Assembly: GCF_030418455.1 (NCBI RefSeq)
Contig: NZ_JAUHPW010000008.1
Location: 1-64,000 of the forward strand
From: Demequina litoralis
Lineage (GTDB): Bacteria; Actinomycetota; Actinomycetes; Actinomycetales; Demequinaceae
Length of the DNA stretch: 64,000 bases
Reading direction: 5' to 3'
The notes beneath the pieces are model-generated. The model saw only the letters and a program-made list of their open reading frames with translations. It had not been told where the DNA came from and ran no database searches. The translations under genes were made by a program, and so were the position numbers. This document shows positions 8,635-17,305 of this stretch, one piece after another. Within the stretch, counting starts at the first letter, position 1. Each line of letters opens with the position of its first letter.

Positions 8635-9647
8635 CGCATCGTCCCGTCAGGAGGCAGGACCTCCACGCCGGACGGGGCCGGCCGGGTGAGCGGGAGCGGC
8701 GTGCCCCAGACCGGGTTGCCGTCCTCGTCGAAGGGCAGCACCTGCGCGCAGGCCTGGCGGTTGGGCTCCCACAGCGGGTTGCCGACCAGCTCCGTGTACG
8801 TGCGCGCGTGGTAGACGAGCACCGTCTCGCCGGACGGGGACTCCGTGAAGCTGTTGTGGCCGGGGCCGTAGATGCCGTTCTCGGGCGCCGAGGTGAAGAC
8901 GGGCTCGGGGCTCTTGGTCCAGCTCGCGGGGTCCAGCAGGTCCGCGGAGGCGGAGGCGGTGAGGACACCCATCGCGTACTCGATGCCCGTCGCCGACGCG
9001 GAGTAGGTGAGGTACAGACACCCGTCCTTCTGGAGCACGGACGGGCCCTCGGCGACCCAGAACCCCACGATCTCCCAGTCGAACTCCGGCTTGCACAGCA
9101 TCACGGCCGGCGTCGCGAGCGTCCACGGGTTCTCCATGCGCGCGATGTAGAGGTTCGAGTGCCCCTTGACCGCGAAGTCCTGCTGCGCCCAGACGAGGTA
9201 CTGCGTCCCGTCGAGCACGAAGGAGGTGGCGTCGAGCGCGAAGGACTCCCAGCCCGTGTCGACCTGACCCTTCTCGGTCCAGGTGCCGGTGAGCGGGTCG
9301 TCGTCGAGGCACTCGAGGCAGAAGACGCGGTGGTTGAAGGTGTCGTCGGCGTCGGGGACGTCGAAGGTGACATCCGGGTTGGGCGCGGCCGCGTAGTAGA
9401 CGTACCAGGCGCCGTTCACGCGGTGGATCTCGGGAGCCCAGATGAGGTGGCTCTGGGGGCCCTCGGAGTGCTTGGTCCAGATGGTGACCTCGGGGGCGGC
9501 CTGGAGGTCCTCGAGACGCTCGGCCCGGCGGAGGACGATGCGGTCGTACAGCGGGTACGAGCCGGTGAAGTAGTACTGGCCGTCGCGGCGCAGGACGCAC
9601 GGGTCGGCGCGCTGGAGGACGATCGGGTTGGGGATGGTCTCGGGCAC
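8631..9647 (-). CDS. GH43-family glycosidase (arabinofuranosidase/xylosidase type)
   Basis: A 338-residue cytoplasmic glycoside hydrolase of the five-bladed propeller GH43 family. The N-terminal RADPCVLRRDGQYYFTGS carries the general-base Asp (ADP motif). IWAPEIH (acid region) and GPGHNSF near the C-terminus are also typical. There is no signal peptide, so it acts on imported oligosaccharides. The GTG start has GAGGAG upstream. It overlaps the MFS gene downstream. A second, highly similar GH43 gene lies at 47749-48780. Alpha-L-arabinofuranosidase or beta-xylosidase activity is likely but not decided. Confidence 0.85.
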   Translation of the reverse strand: MPETIPNPIVLQRADPCVLRRDGQYYFTGSYPLYDRIVLRRAERLEDLQAAPEVTIWTKHSEGPQSHLIWAPEIHRVNGAWYVYYAAAPNPDVTFDVPDADDTFNHRVFCLECLDDDPLTGTWTEKGQVDTGWESFALDATSFVLDGTQYLVWAQQDFAVKGHSNLYIARMENPWTLATPAVMLCKPEFDWEIVGFWVAEGPSVLQKDGCLYLTYSASATGIEYAMGVLTASASADLLDPASWTKSPEPVFTSAPENGIYGPGHNSFTESPSGETVLVYHARTYTELVGNPLWEPNRQACAQVLPFDEDGNPVWGTPLPLTRPAPSGVEVLPPDGTMR

Positions 9648-9753
9648 GGCCGCTCCTCGTATTCGCGCGATCAGACGCCTCCTCGCACCCTATTCGCGCG
9701 GGGTGTCGGCCGCGAGCGGAGCGGGCGGGTCGGAGCGGGACGCCGCGGCGGGC

Positions 9754-10557
9754 TCAGTAGGAGGCGGTCGGACCGTCCTCCGCGGCCGGCACCCAGCGCG
9801 CCGCGAGCGCCTCGGAGCCGCGTGCGAGCAGTCCGACGTCCGCGCCGTGCAGCACGAAGGTCGCGCCCGCCTCGATGTACTCCTGCGCGGCCGCGGGATC
9901 GAAGGCGTTGACGCCCACCGGCTTGCCCGCCTCGCGCACCGCGTCGAAGGCGCGCAGCACGGCGGCGACCACGTCGGGGTGCGTCTGCTGCCCCAGCAGC
10001 CCCATCGAGGCGGCCAGGTCCGAGGGCCCCACGAAGACGCCGTCGATGCCGTCGACCGCGGCGATCTCGGCCGCCGCGTCGACCGCCTCGGCCGTCTCGA
10101 CCTGGACGAACAGCGAGACGTAAGCGTCGGCATCGGTCAGGTAGCCGTCGACACGGTTCCAGCGCGCCGAGCGCGCGAGCGCCGACCCCACCCCGCGGCG
10201 GCCGTGCGGCGGGTAGCGCACCGCCTCGACCGCGGCGCGCGCCTCGTCGGCCGAGTTCACCATGGGGACCAGGACGTTCTGCGCGCCGAGGTCGAGCACC
10301 TGCTTCAGCGCGACGGGGTCGTTCTTGGCGACCCGGACCACCGGCGCGACCGGGTACGCCGCGACGGCCTGCAGCTGCGCGAGGACGGACTCCAGGCCGG
10401 ACGGCCCGTGCTCCATGTCGATGAGCAGCCAGTCGAGCCCGCCTCCGGCGCAGATCTCCGCGACCAGCGGCGAGCCGGTGCACACCCACATGCCGGCGAG
10501 CGGCCGCCCGGCCTCCTCCAGCCGGTCGCGCAGCGTCGGGTCTAGACGAAGCGGCAT
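9754..10557 (-). CDS. hpaI: HpcH/HpaI-family class II aldolase
   Basis: A 267-residue metal-dependent aldolase. Family motifs are present: the DMEHGP metal/substrate loop near residue 47, VQVETAEAV with the second acidic ligand, and GPSDLAASMG. In homoprotocatechuate catabolism this family splits 4-hydroxy-2-oxoheptanedioate into pyruvate and succinic semialdehyde. It is the last gene of the ring-cleavage operon and overlaps the hydratase gene by 16 bases. A related 2-oxo-acid aldolase specificity is possible. Confidence 0.82.
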   Translation of the reverse strand: MPLRLDPTLRDRLEEAGRPLAGMWVCTGSPLVAEICAGGGLDWLLIDMEHGPSGLESVLAQLQAVAAYPVAPVVRVAKNDPVALKQVLDLGAQNVLVPMVNSADEARAAVEAVRYPPHGRRGVGSALARSARWNRVDGYLTDADAYVSLFVQVETAEAVDAAAEIAAVDGIDGVFVGPSDLAASMGLLGQQTHPDVVAAVLRAFDAVREAGKPVGVNAFDPAAAQEYIEAGATFVLHGADVGLLARGSEALAARWVPAAEDGPTASY

Positions 10558-11327
10558 TCCACGACCCCCAGGTCTCCGTAGTCGGCCACCACATCATCCC
10601 CCGGATGCACCCACATGGGCCGGGTGAACGAGCCGGCGAGGATGATCTCCCCCGCCGCGAGCGAGTCGCCGTGCTGCGCGAGCTTGTCGGCAAGCCACGC
10701 CACCCCGATCGCGGGATGCCCGAGCACGCCCGCCGCGACGCCGGTCTCCTCGATCTCGCCGTTGCGCGACAGCAGCGCCGCGACCCAGCGGAGGTCCACG
10801 TCGCCGGGCGTGACGCGGGTGTCGCCCAGCACCATCGCGCCGTACGCGGCGTTGTCGGAGATGGTGTCGACGATGGTCCGGCCCTCGAGCTCGATGTGGC
10901 TGTTGAGCACCTCGAGCGCGGGCACCACGTACTCGGTCGCCGCCATGACGTCCTCGAGCGTGCAGCCGGGCCCCTCCAGCGGGCGCGCCAGCACGAAGGC
11001 GAGCTCGACCTCGATGCGCACGTTCGAATAGTCCGCGTGCCGCAGTTCCGACCCCGACGCGAACACGGTGTCCTCGAACATCACGCCGTAGTCGGGCTCG
11101 GTGATGCCGGTCGCGGCCTGCATCGCCTTCGACGTGAGCCCGATCTTGCGGCCCGCGATGCGGCGCCCGTCCGCGAGCGCCTGGTCGCGCCACACGCCCT
11201 GGATCGCGTACGAGTCCTCGACGGTGGCGTCGGGGTAGCGGGCGGTGATCCGCGGGATGACGGAGTGGTCGCGCTCGGCCTGGGCGAGCTCGTCGGCGAT
11301 CGCGGTGAGGGTCTCGGGGGCTAGCAC
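10542..11327 (-). CDS. hpaH: 2-oxo-hept-4-ene-1,7-dioate hydratase-like protein
   Basis: A 261-residue member of the MhpD/HpaH hydratase family (fumarylacetoacetase fold). Residues KIGLTSKAMQ, the acidic metal ligands in RIEVELAFV, and PALEVLNSHI match the family, which adds water to 2-oxo-4-enoates made by meta-cleavage. The GTG start has AGGAG upstream. It lies between the RraA-like gene and the HpaI-type aldolase, the same order of chemistry as the hpa pathway (hydratase, then aldolase). Confidence 0.84.
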   Translation of the reverse strand: MLAPETLTAIADELAQAERDHSVIPRITARYPDATVEDSYAIQGVWRDQALADGRRIAGRKIGLTSKAMQAATGITEPDYGVMFEDTVFASGSELRHADYSNVRIEVELAFVLARPLEGPGCTLEDVMAATEYVVPALEVLNSHIELEGRTIVDTISDNAAYGAMVLGDTRVTPGDVDLRWVAALLSRNGEIEETGVAAGVLGHPAIGVAWLADKLAQHGDSLAAGEIILAGSFTRPMWVHPGDDVVADYGDLGVVECRFV

Positions 11328-11379
11328 GGCTGCTCCTGTCGGGGTCGGGGACGATGCGCGGGCGGGGCGGGCGCGGGCG

Positions 11380-12078
11380 TCACCCGTCGAGCCCCGCCTC
11401 GTAGCGCTCGCGCCACGCGCTGTTCATGGGGAAGAGCCCGTCGAGCTTCGCGCCCTCGGCGACCCGCTCGGCGATCCAGGCGTCCTCGTCCTCCTGCGCG
11501 AGGGTCGCGTCGACGACCTCCTCGACGAGGTCCGGCGGGATGACGATGACGCCGTCGGAGTCGCCCACGATGATGTCGCCGGGCAGCACCGACGCGCCGC
11601 CGCACGCGATCGCGGAGCCGTGCTCCCACGGGACGTGGAGCCGGCCGAGGACCGCGGGGTGCGCCCCGGCCGAGAAGACCGGCAGGCCGATGCGCGCCAC
11701 CGCATCGTGATCCCGCACGCCGCCGTCGGTGACCACGCCCGCCGCGCCGCGCGCGAAGGCGCGCAGCGCGAGGATGTCGCCGAGCGTGCCCGAGCCGTCG
11801 AGGCCGCGCGCCTCGATCACCACAACCTCGCCGGGCTCGACCGCGTCGAAGAGCTGCTTCTGGGCGTTCTGGCCGCCGCCGTGGCTCGCGAAGAGGTCCC
11901 TGCGGAACGGGATGTAGCGGAGCGTGCGGGCGGGACCCACGAGCTTGGGAGCGCCGGGCAGCGGGCGGACGCCGTCGATGGTGACGGTGTCGTAGCCGCG
12001 CTTGCGCATCTGCGCGGACAGGCCCGCGACGGGGGCGCGCTCGAGCCGCTCGCGAAGGTCCGGGGAGAGAGTCGTCAT
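11380..12078 (-). CDS. RraA-like protein / 4-hydroxy-4-methyl-2-oxoglutarate aldolase family
   Basis: A 232-residue RraA-fold protein with GDGxxD-type elements: GLDGSGTLGDILALRA, VTDGGVRDHD and GDIIVGDSDGVIVIP. In this family the motif GX20RD (here GVRDHD) marks metal-dependent HMG/oxaloacetate aldolases rather than the RNase E regulator. Its place between an extradiol dioxygenase and a hydratase supports a catabolic aldolase or decarboxylase. The hpa pathway does not need such an enzyme, so its presence hints at a different ring-cleavage product. Confidence 0.75.
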   Translation of the reverse strand: MTTLSPDLRERLERAPVAGLSAQMRKRGYDTVTIDGVRPLPGAPKLVGPARTLRYIPFRRDLFASHGGGQNAQKQLFDAVEPGEVVVIEARGLDGSGTLGDILALRAFARGAAGVVTDGGVRDHDAVARIGLPVFSAGAHPAVLGRLHVPWEHGSAIACGGASVLPGDIIVGDSDGVIVIPPDLVEEVVDATLAQEDEDAWIAERVAEGAKLDGLFPMNSAWRERYEAGLDG

Positions 12079-12090
12079 CGACGCCGCCGA

Positions 12091-13089
12091 TCAGTGAATG
12101 GCCAGGTAGTCCTCGAGAGTATCCGGTGTGGCCGTCAGCATCGGCTCCTGCACCACCTCTCCCGGGAACTCGCTCGCCTCGAAGAACCAGCGGCGCGAGG
12201 CGGGCATGCCCCACTGCTGCGCGCGGCGCGGGTCGGACACGTCCCAGCGGATGGGCTCGTCCTCGAGGTCGATGAACTGGTAGTGCGTGGTGAACAACTC
12301 GATGCGGTGCTGGTCGGGGTCGCGCAGGTAGAGGAACAGCGCGTTGGAGATGCCGTGGCGGCCGGGGCCGCGGTCGATCTCCTGGCCGAAGCCGCGCGCG
12401 CCCGCGACGTCCGCCGCGTGGATGAGGCTGGTGGCGTCCGGCACGGTGAAGGCGAAGTGGTGCAGGCGCGGGCCGCGGCCGTTGGTGAAGACCAGGTCGT
12501 GGGTGTTGCCCTTGACCTCCATCCACGAGCCCCACAGCTCGTCGGTGCCGTCCTTGGCGGTGTACTCGGACATCCGCATGCCCAGGCCGGTCCAGAAGTC
12601 GGTGGCCTCCTGCACGTCGTAGGTCACCACCTGGTAGTGGTCGAGGCGCTGGGGGGCGCCGGCGACGAACTCGTCGAAGGCCATCATTTTGCGCTCGACC
12701 AGGCTCATCTCCGAGGTGATCTCCATGAGCGTGCCCACGGGGTCGCGGAAGCGCAGCGTCGGGCCCTGGTGGGGCACCTCGACGCGCTCGTGCTCGATAC
12801 CGACCGCCTTGAAGTACTTCTCGGCGTTGAGGACGTCCTGCTCGCGGCGCACGCGCAGGCCCACGCGGTGCGCCTTCGCCTCGGGGCTCCACTCGAGCAC
12901 CATCGAGTGGTGCGCGGCCTCCTCGAGGCCGCGCATGTAGATCGCGTCGTCGGTCTCCTCGGTGACGACCAGGCCGACCGTGTCGCGGTAGAAGTCGCGG
13001 CTCTTCTCGAGGTCGGTGCAGCCGAGGCGCACGTGGCTGGCGCGCGTGATCTCGAACGGGGCGTCGAAGTTGGTGGTGGGGAGCGTCAT
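12091..13089 (-). CDS. hpaD: Type I extradiol ring-cleavage dioxygenase (homoprotocatechuate 2,3-dioxygenase-like)
   Basis: A 332-residue, two-module vicinal-oxygen-chelate dioxygenase. By comparison with my memory of the Brevibacterium homoprotocatechuate 2,3-dioxygenase, the Fe(II) ligands are His151 (LDHYQV), His211 (LHHFAF) and Glu264 (RIELFT). His197 matches the catalytic acid/base, and the DRGPGRHGISN block and the WDVSD C-terminal region are kept. It opens a catechol ring next to the diol. GGAGG precedes the ATG. It is the first gene of the leftward operon and lies opposite the LysR gene. The exact catechol is not known. Confidence 0.87.
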   Translation of the reverse strand: MTLPTTNFDAPFEITRASHVRLGCTDLEKSRDFYRDTVGLVVTEETDDAIYMRGLEEAAHHSMVLEWSPEAKAHRVGLRVRREQDVLNAEKYFKAVGIEHERVEVPHQGPTLRFRDPVGTLMEITSEMSLVERKMMAFDEFVAGAPQRLDHYQVVTYDVQEATDFWTGLGMRMSEYTAKDGTDELWGSWMEVKGNTHDLVFTNGRGPRLHHFAFTVPDATSLIHAADVAGARGFGQEIDRGPGRHGISNALFLYLRDPDQHRIELFTTHYQFIDLEDEPIRWDVSDPRRAQQWGMPASRRWFFEASEFPGEVVQEPMLTATPDTLEDYLAIH

Positions 13090-13226
13090 GGCCGCCTCCG
13101 GGTCGGGTGTCGTCGTTGACCTGTCGCGTTCAGGATGCCGAGGCAAGCGGGCCTTGGGAACTATCGATTCGCTCTCCCCGGTATAGGTCTGGTGTATGGC
13201 TAGCGGGGCGCGATAGCCTCGACCGC

Positions 13227-14147
13227 ATGGAGCTGAGGCATCTGCGCTACTTCGCCGCGGTGGTCGAGGCGGGCTCGCTCACCGCCGCCGCGCAGGCGCT
13301 GCACATGTCCCAGCCGCCGCTCAGCGTCGCGATCGCGAAGCTCGAGGCCGAGGTGGGCGTGCCGCTGCTCGTGCGCACCCCGCGCGGCGTCGAGCCGACG
13401 AGCGCGGGCCGCTACCTGCTCGACCAGTCCTCGCGCGTGCTGGGAGACGTCGACGACATGGTGGCCGCGCTCGGACGCTTCGGGGCCGGCACCGCGGGGC
13501 AGCTCACCATGGCCGCGGTGCCCGCGCTGCTGTGGCACCGCATCCCCCGCCTGCTGCGCGCCCACGCCGAGGTCGCGCCCGAGGTCGAGATCCGCCTCGT
13601 CGACCCGCCGCCGTGGACCGCGATCGACATGCTCCAGCAGCGCAAGGCCGACCTCGCCGCCATCATGGTCGCCGACCCCGACCGCTTCGCGCGCCGCCAC
13701 CGCGGCGTCCTCGACGTCGTCGACTGGGGCGACGTGCCGCTCGTCGCCGCCCTCCCCCCGGGACAGGACGATGCGCCGGACCCCCTGCCGCTCGCATCGT
13801 TCGACGGCGCGACGGTGGTGATGCCGCGGGGCACCGCGGCGGTGCCGAGCCTGCCCGAGGCGGTCACCGCGGCGTTCCGCCGGCACGGCGTGGCGCCGGC
13901 GCGCGTGCGCACCGTCGAGACGATCCAGACCTCGGTGCCGCTGGTGGAGGCGGGGATCGCGCGGGCGATCCTGCCCGACCCGGACCACGCGTCGCTGGCG
14001 CGCTTCGGAATGACGCTCCGCCGCATCGTCCCCGAGCCGCGGCCGCTGCGGGCGCTCGTGCTGACCCGGGCGGGGGCGGGCAAGGATCCCGCGCTCGGGC
14101 GGCTGCTGCGGCAGGTCGCGGAGGACGCTCCGAGGGATCCCATGTGA
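13227..14147 (+). CDS. LysR-family transcriptional regulator
   Basis: A 306-residue LysR protein. Residues 1-60 form the winged helix (MELRHLRYFAAVVEAGSLT, then SQPPLSVAIAKLE); residues 90-300 form the effector-binding domain. The ATG at 13227 gives the family's normal N-terminus; an in-frame start further left would add about 40 unrelated residues. It is divergent from the dioxygenase operon across 137 bases containing an AT-richer segment (about 13160-13200), the standard place for an aromatic-responsive LysR activator. An exact CGCATCGTCCC lies inside the gene at 14022-14032. Confidence 0.86.
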   Translation: MELRHLRYFAAVVEAGSLTAAAQALHMSQPPLSVAIAKLEAEVGVPLLVRTPRGVEPTSAGRYLLDQSSRVLGDVDDMVAALGRFGAGTAGQLTMAAVPALLWHRIPRLLRAHAEVAPEVEIRLVDPPPWTAIDMLQQRKADLAAIMVADPDRFARRHRGVLDVVDWGDVPLVAALPPGQDDAPDPLPLASFDGATVVMPRGTAAVPSLPEAVTAAFRRHGVAPARVRTVETIQTSVPLVEAGIARAILPDPDHASLARFGMTLRRIVPEPRPLRALVLTRAGAGKDPALGRLLRQVAEDAPRDPM

Positions 14148-14246
14148 TGTGCGATACGATCAGGCATCGGGCGCTGCGCAGGGGGAGAGCGGTGCGGACC
14201 AGCCCGTTCTCGCTTCAACGTCGCAGCGACATAGGGAGGTCGGGAG

Positions 14247-14906
14247 TTGGCCGCGAGCAAGGCTGATCAGGCGTACGAGATCCTCAAGGAGAGGATCATG
14301 GAGGGCGTGTACGGGCCAGGGCACCGGCTCGTCATCGACCAGCTGGCGCGCGAGCACGGCATCTCCTCGGTCCCGTGGCGCGAGTCGCTGCGGCGGCTCG
14401 AGGCCGAGGGCTGGGTGGACATCGTGCCCAACGTCGGCGCGCTCGTGAAGACCTTCGACACCGACGCGTTCGAGCGCTCGCTGCGCCTGCTCGCGCGGCT
14501 CGAGGGGCTCGCGACGGCGCTGTCCGCGCCCAACCTCGGCGCCGACGACATCTCCGAGGCGCGCCGGCTCAACAAGGCCGCCGGGGACGCGCTCGCGAAC
14601 TTCGACACGCAGCGCTTCGGGCGCCTCAACCGCGAGCTGCACGAGCTGCTGTGCTCGCGCTGCGACGACGACCGGCTGGTCGGCCTGGTCCACCACGAGT
14701 GGACGCGCATGGACGTCATCCGCCGCTCGGCCTTCTTCTATGCGCCGGGCCGCGCGCTCGCATCGCTGTCCGAGCACGACGCGATCATCGACCTCATCGA
14801 GGGCGGCGCGGACCAGGAGATGATCGAGACGGCCGCCCGCCGCCACGAGGTCAACAACCTCGTCGCGATCAAGGAGTACGACAAGGACCGTACCGAGGCG
14901 CGCTGA
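14247..14906 (+). CDS. GntR-family regulator with FCD ligand domain
   Basis: A 219-residue GntR protein. It has an N-terminal winged helix (AYEILKERIMEGVYGPGHRL, then SSVPWRESLRRLEAEGW) and an all-helical FCD domain (about 80-210) with acid/His residues (Asp/His/His) that usually bind a metal and a carboxylic acid. The TTG start follows GGGAGGTCGGGAG. FCD regulators commonly repress catabolic genes until an intermediate binds. A possible autoregulatory site (GTGCGATACGATC, 14150-14162) resembles the ATCGTRTGCGAAA motif at the 36-38 kb promoters, so this is the best local candidate for that regulator. Confidence 0.85.
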   Translation: MAASKADQAYEILKERIMEGVYGPGHRLVIDQLAREHGISSVPWRESLRRLEAEGWVDIVPNVGALVKTFDTDAFERSLRLLARLEGLATALSAPNLGADDISEARRLNKAAGDALANFDTQRFGRLNRELHELLCSRCDDDRLVGLVHHEWTRMDVIRRSAFFYAPGRALASLSEHDAIIDLIEGGADQEMIETAARRHEVNNLVAIKEYDKDRTEAR

Positions 14907-14917
14907 CCTCCGCGGTT

Positions 14918-15018
14918 ACCCCTCCACGCCACTGAGGCACTCCCCCACCAGAACGCGCGTTCCGAGGCCCGATTCGGCTCGGATCCGGCCGGATCGCGGG
15001 GTCCTGCGTGGAGGAGTG
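14918..15018. repeat. CTCCACGC-type dispersed repeat, copy 2
   Basis: About 100 bases with end blocks CCTCCACGCC and TGCGTGGAGG forming an inverted repeat. It shares internal TCCGAGGCCCGATTCGG and the end TGGAGGAGTG with the copy at 7181-7260. Its GAGGCACTCCCCCACC block is matched in inverted orientation at 51.4 kb. Confidence 0.6.
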
Positions 15019-15061
15019 CACACCCGAGCGGGGCGGGGTCGCACGGCCACACCCTCGCGAG

Positions 15062-15110
15062 TTTCAGATATCTGAAGAAAACCCTTCTCAGGGTTTCAGA
15101 CAACTGATAA
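15062..15110. promoter_or_regulatory. Twin MarR-type operators before first demethylase gene
   Basis: TTTCAGATATCTGAA (15062-15076, a perfect 14-base palindrome from 15063) and TTTCAGACAACTGATAA (15094-15110), 32 bases apart. Both share the core CAG-N4-CTG seen also at 19939, 20514 and 28962. Confidence 0.65.
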
Positions 15111-15155
15111 CGTGACGGCGTTCCGCAACGGTGCGGACCCGACGAGAGGAAGACC

Positions 15156-16532
15156 ATGGCAAGCCTCGACGACGAGATCCGCGCAGCCGGCGGCCCGATG
15201 GGCCTGCTGCGCAGCGGACGCTCCGGCGCCTATCAGTTCCCCATCAAGCCCGAGTTCACCAACTGGCGCGACGAGATGGAGTCGTGGCGCAAGACCGCGG
15301 CCCTCATGGACCTGTCGCACCACATGAACGACCTCACCATCACGGGCCCGGACACGTACCGCCTGCTCGCCGACCTCGGTGCGAACAGCTTCAAGGGCTT
15401 CGGCCCCATGAAGGCGAAGCAGTTCATCGCGGTGGGCCACGACGGCAACATGGTCGGCGACGCGATCCTCTTCTGCCTCGCCGACCTCCACGTGCGCGTC
15501 GTCGGCCGCCCGCCGGCCCTCAACTGGATCGAGTTCAACGCGGGCGTCGGCGGCTACGACGTCGAGGTCACCCGCGACCTGCGCACGCTCGCCAACCCCA
15601 AGGGACGCGAGCTCTACCGCCTCCAGCTCCAGGGCCCGCACGCCACCGAGATCTTCGAGAAGGTCAACGGCGGCCCCCTGCCGGAGATCAAGTTCTTCCA
15701 CATGGGCCAGTTCAAGATCGGCCAGTACACGACGACCGCGCTCAACCACCGCATGTCCGGCTTCCCCGGCCTCGAGTTCTTCGGCCCCTACGCCGAGCTC
15801 GAGGGCGTGCGCGACACGCTGCTCGCCGCGGGCGCCGAGTACGGCATCACCCAGGTGGGCGGCCGCGCCTACGCGGCGGTCGCGACCGAGTCCGGCTGGA
15901 TCGCCAACACCCTGCCCGCGATCTACTCGACCCCCGAGATGCAGGCCTTCCGCGAGTGGGTGCCGGCGAAGTCCTTCGAGGCCCACCTCGCCCTCGGCGG
16001 CAGCTTCGTCTCCGACCGCATCGAGGACTACTACGTCACCCCGTGGGACCTCGGCTACACGCACATCGCGAAGTTCGACCACGACTTCATCGGCCGCGAC
16101 GCCCTCGAGGCCCGCAAGGACGAGCCGCACCGCAAGAAGTCGTGGCTCGTGTGGGACCGCGAGTCCGTCGCCGCGATCTTCTCGAGCATGTACGAGGAGG
16201 GCATGGGCCGCTACAAGGGCCTCGAGATGCCCGCGTCGTTCTACACCGCGTCGCAGTTCGACCGCATCGAGCGCGACGGCGAGCTCGTGGGCCTGGGCAA
16301 CCTCACCAGCTACTCGGCCAACGCGCGCCGCTGGCTGACGCTCGGCAGCATCGACGAGTCCGCCACCGAGGACGGCACCCGCGTCGAGCTCGTCTGGGGC
16401 GAGCCCGACGGCGGCTCCGACAACCCCTTCGTCGAGCGCCACACCCAGGTCCGCGTGGGCGCGACCGTGGTGCCGCGCCCGTTCGCGGAGGTCACGCAGG
16501 GCTCGGGCAACCGCGTCCTGGCGAACGCCTGA
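15156..16532 (+). CDS. LigM/DesA-like tetrahydrofolate-dependent aromatic O-demethylase, paralog 1
   Basis: A 458-residue protein of the GcvT/aminomethyltransferase fold, close in length and pattern to LigM (vanillate) and DesA (syringate) of Sphingobium. Visible family features are the SHHMND segment (about residue 53), AKQFIAVGHDGNMVGDAILF, GYDVEVTRD, GPHATEIFEK, and the C-terminal DFIGRDAL domain. Such enzymes move an aryl methyl group to tetrahydrofolate, giving a phenol and 5-methyl-THF. GAGAGGA precedes the ATG. MetF, FolD and PurU nearby complete methyl oxidation. It is the most divergent of the three paralogs. The substrate is unknown. Confidence 0.82.
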   Translation: MASLDDEIRAAGGPMGLLRSGRSGAYQFPIKPEFTNWRDEMESWRKTAALMDLSHHMNDLTITGPDTYRLLADLGANSFKGFGPMKAKQFIAVGHDGNMVGDAILFCLADLHVRVVGRPPALNWIEFNAGVGGYDVEVTRDLRTLANPKGRELYRLQLQGPHATEIFEKVNGGPLPEIKFFHMGQFKIGQYTTTALNHRMSGFPGLEFFGPYAELEGVRDTLLAAGAEYGITQVGGRAYAAVATESGWIANTLPAIYSTPEMQAFREWVPAKSFEAHLALGGSFVSDRIEDYYVTPWDLGYTHIAKFDHDFIGRDALEARKDEPHRKKSWLVWDRESVAAIFSSMYEEGMGRYKGLEMPASFYTASQFDRIERDGELVGLGNLTSYSANARRWLTLGSIDESATEDGTRVELVWGEPDGGSDNPFVERHTQVRVGATVVPRPFAEVTQGSGNRVLANA

Positions 16533-16545
16533 CAGCAGGCACGAT

Positions 16546-16585
16546 GCGGGGAGGTCGGGCGCGGGAGGGCGCCCGGCCTCCCCGC
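16546..16585 (+). terminator. Hairpin terminator after demethylase 1
   Basis: Seventeen-base stem with one G-T pair (GCGGGGAGGTCGGGCGC at 16546-16562 with 16569-16585) and a 6-base loop, 14 bases past the stop codon. A CACGATGCG variant of the 11-mer overlaps its left edge. Confidence 0.75.
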
Positions 16586-16665
16586 GCCGTGGGGCGGGCA
16601 CGAGGTCCCGCGACCGCGAGGCGCACCTTGGTACCGTGGGCTCGCGCCGAGAAGAAGGAGGCGAC

Positions 16666-17139
16666 GTGACCGCGACCGAGGACGGCCCCGCCGAGCGCTG
16701 GGGCGAGGGCATCGCGTTCGCGCTGTGGCGCGCGCAGCAGGTGGTCCACGGACTGTCCGCCGACGCGCTGTCGGACCTGGGCGTCACCCCCACGCAGATG
16801 GGCCTCGCGGTCCACCTCGACGAGCTCGGGCCGCTGTCCGGCTCCGACCTCTCGCGCCGCTACTCGATCACGCCGCAGAGCGTGTCGACGGCGCTGGGCA
16901 ACCTCGAGCGGCTCGGCTGGGTCTCGCGCCGGCCGCATCCCGTGCACGGACGCGTCATCCTCTACGAGCTCACCGAGCCCGGCCTCGCCGCCGTCGCGAA
17001 GGGCCGCGCGCGCATGAAGGACCTCAACGACCGGCTGGCCGATGCGCTGGCGGACGCGCCGTCGTTCGTCGAGGAGCTGGAGCGGCTGTCGCACGAGTTC
17101 GGCGGCGCGCGGGTGAGCCCCGCACGCTCGCAGGGCTGA
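16666..17139 (+). CDS. MarR-family regulator
   Basis: A 157-residue winged-helix protein: dimerisation helix (AFALWRAQQVVHG), then SGSDLSRRYSITPQSVSTALGNLERLGWV as the DNA-binding core and RRPHPVHGRVILYELT as the wing. The GTG start follows AAGGAGG. It shares clear similarity with the MarR protein at 19954-20412 (same ALWRAxQVV, RITPQS/SITPQS and RPHPxHGRV blocks). It lies between two demethylase genes and probably responds to a methoxylated aromatic or its product through the CAG-N4-CTG sites. Confidence 0.84.
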   Translation: MTATEDGPAERWGEGIAFALWRAQQVVHGLSADALSDLGVTPTQMGLAVHLDELGPLSGSDLSRRYSITPQSVSTALGNLERLGWVSRRPHPVHGRVILYELTEPGLAAVAKGRARMKDLNDRLADALADAPSFVEELERLSHEFGGARVSPARSQG

Positions 17140-17189
17140 GCGGCCCGGACGCCGGGCGCCGATCCGCCGCCGGCGCGGCGCCCCACCCA

Positions 17190-17223
17190 GGGACGATGCG
17201 CCACCCGGCCCGCGCATCGTCCC
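17190..17223 (+). terminator. Inverted pair of the 11-mer acting as terminator
   Basis: GGGACGATGCG (17190-17200) and CGCATCGTCCC (17213-17223) form a perfect 11-base stem with a 12-base loop, 50 bases after the MarR stop codon. The whole stem is made of the dispersed 11-mer. Confidence 0.7.
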
Positions 17224-17246
17224 GCACCCATTGATACCGCCGGAGT

Positions 17247-17262
17247 TTTCAGGTAGATGTAA
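17247..17262. promoter_or_regulatory. Imperfect MarR-type site before demethylase 2
   Basis: TTTCAGGTAGATGTAA keeps the TTTCAG half of the CAG-N4-CTG sites but has ATG instead of CTG. It lies 44 bases before the ATG of the second demethylase, in an AT-richer stretch that also holds AAGGTGCCTT. Confidence 0.4.
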
Positions 17263-17305
17263 GGTGCCTTAAATTCCGATCACTCAATGGCGAGGGAGCG
17301 AAGCG

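Noticed and set aside
13107..13226. Longer LysR start left of 13227.
   Set aside because: It would add about 40 residues with no family similarity and run through the likely regulator-binding region; MELRHLRYF is the normal N-terminus.
15156..16532. Glycine cleavage T protein (gcvT) or DMSP demethylase (dmdA).
   Set aside because: The length (444-458 residues) and SHHM-type motifs fit LigM/DesA better than GcvT or DmdA (about 370), and there are no gcvH/gcvP neighbours.
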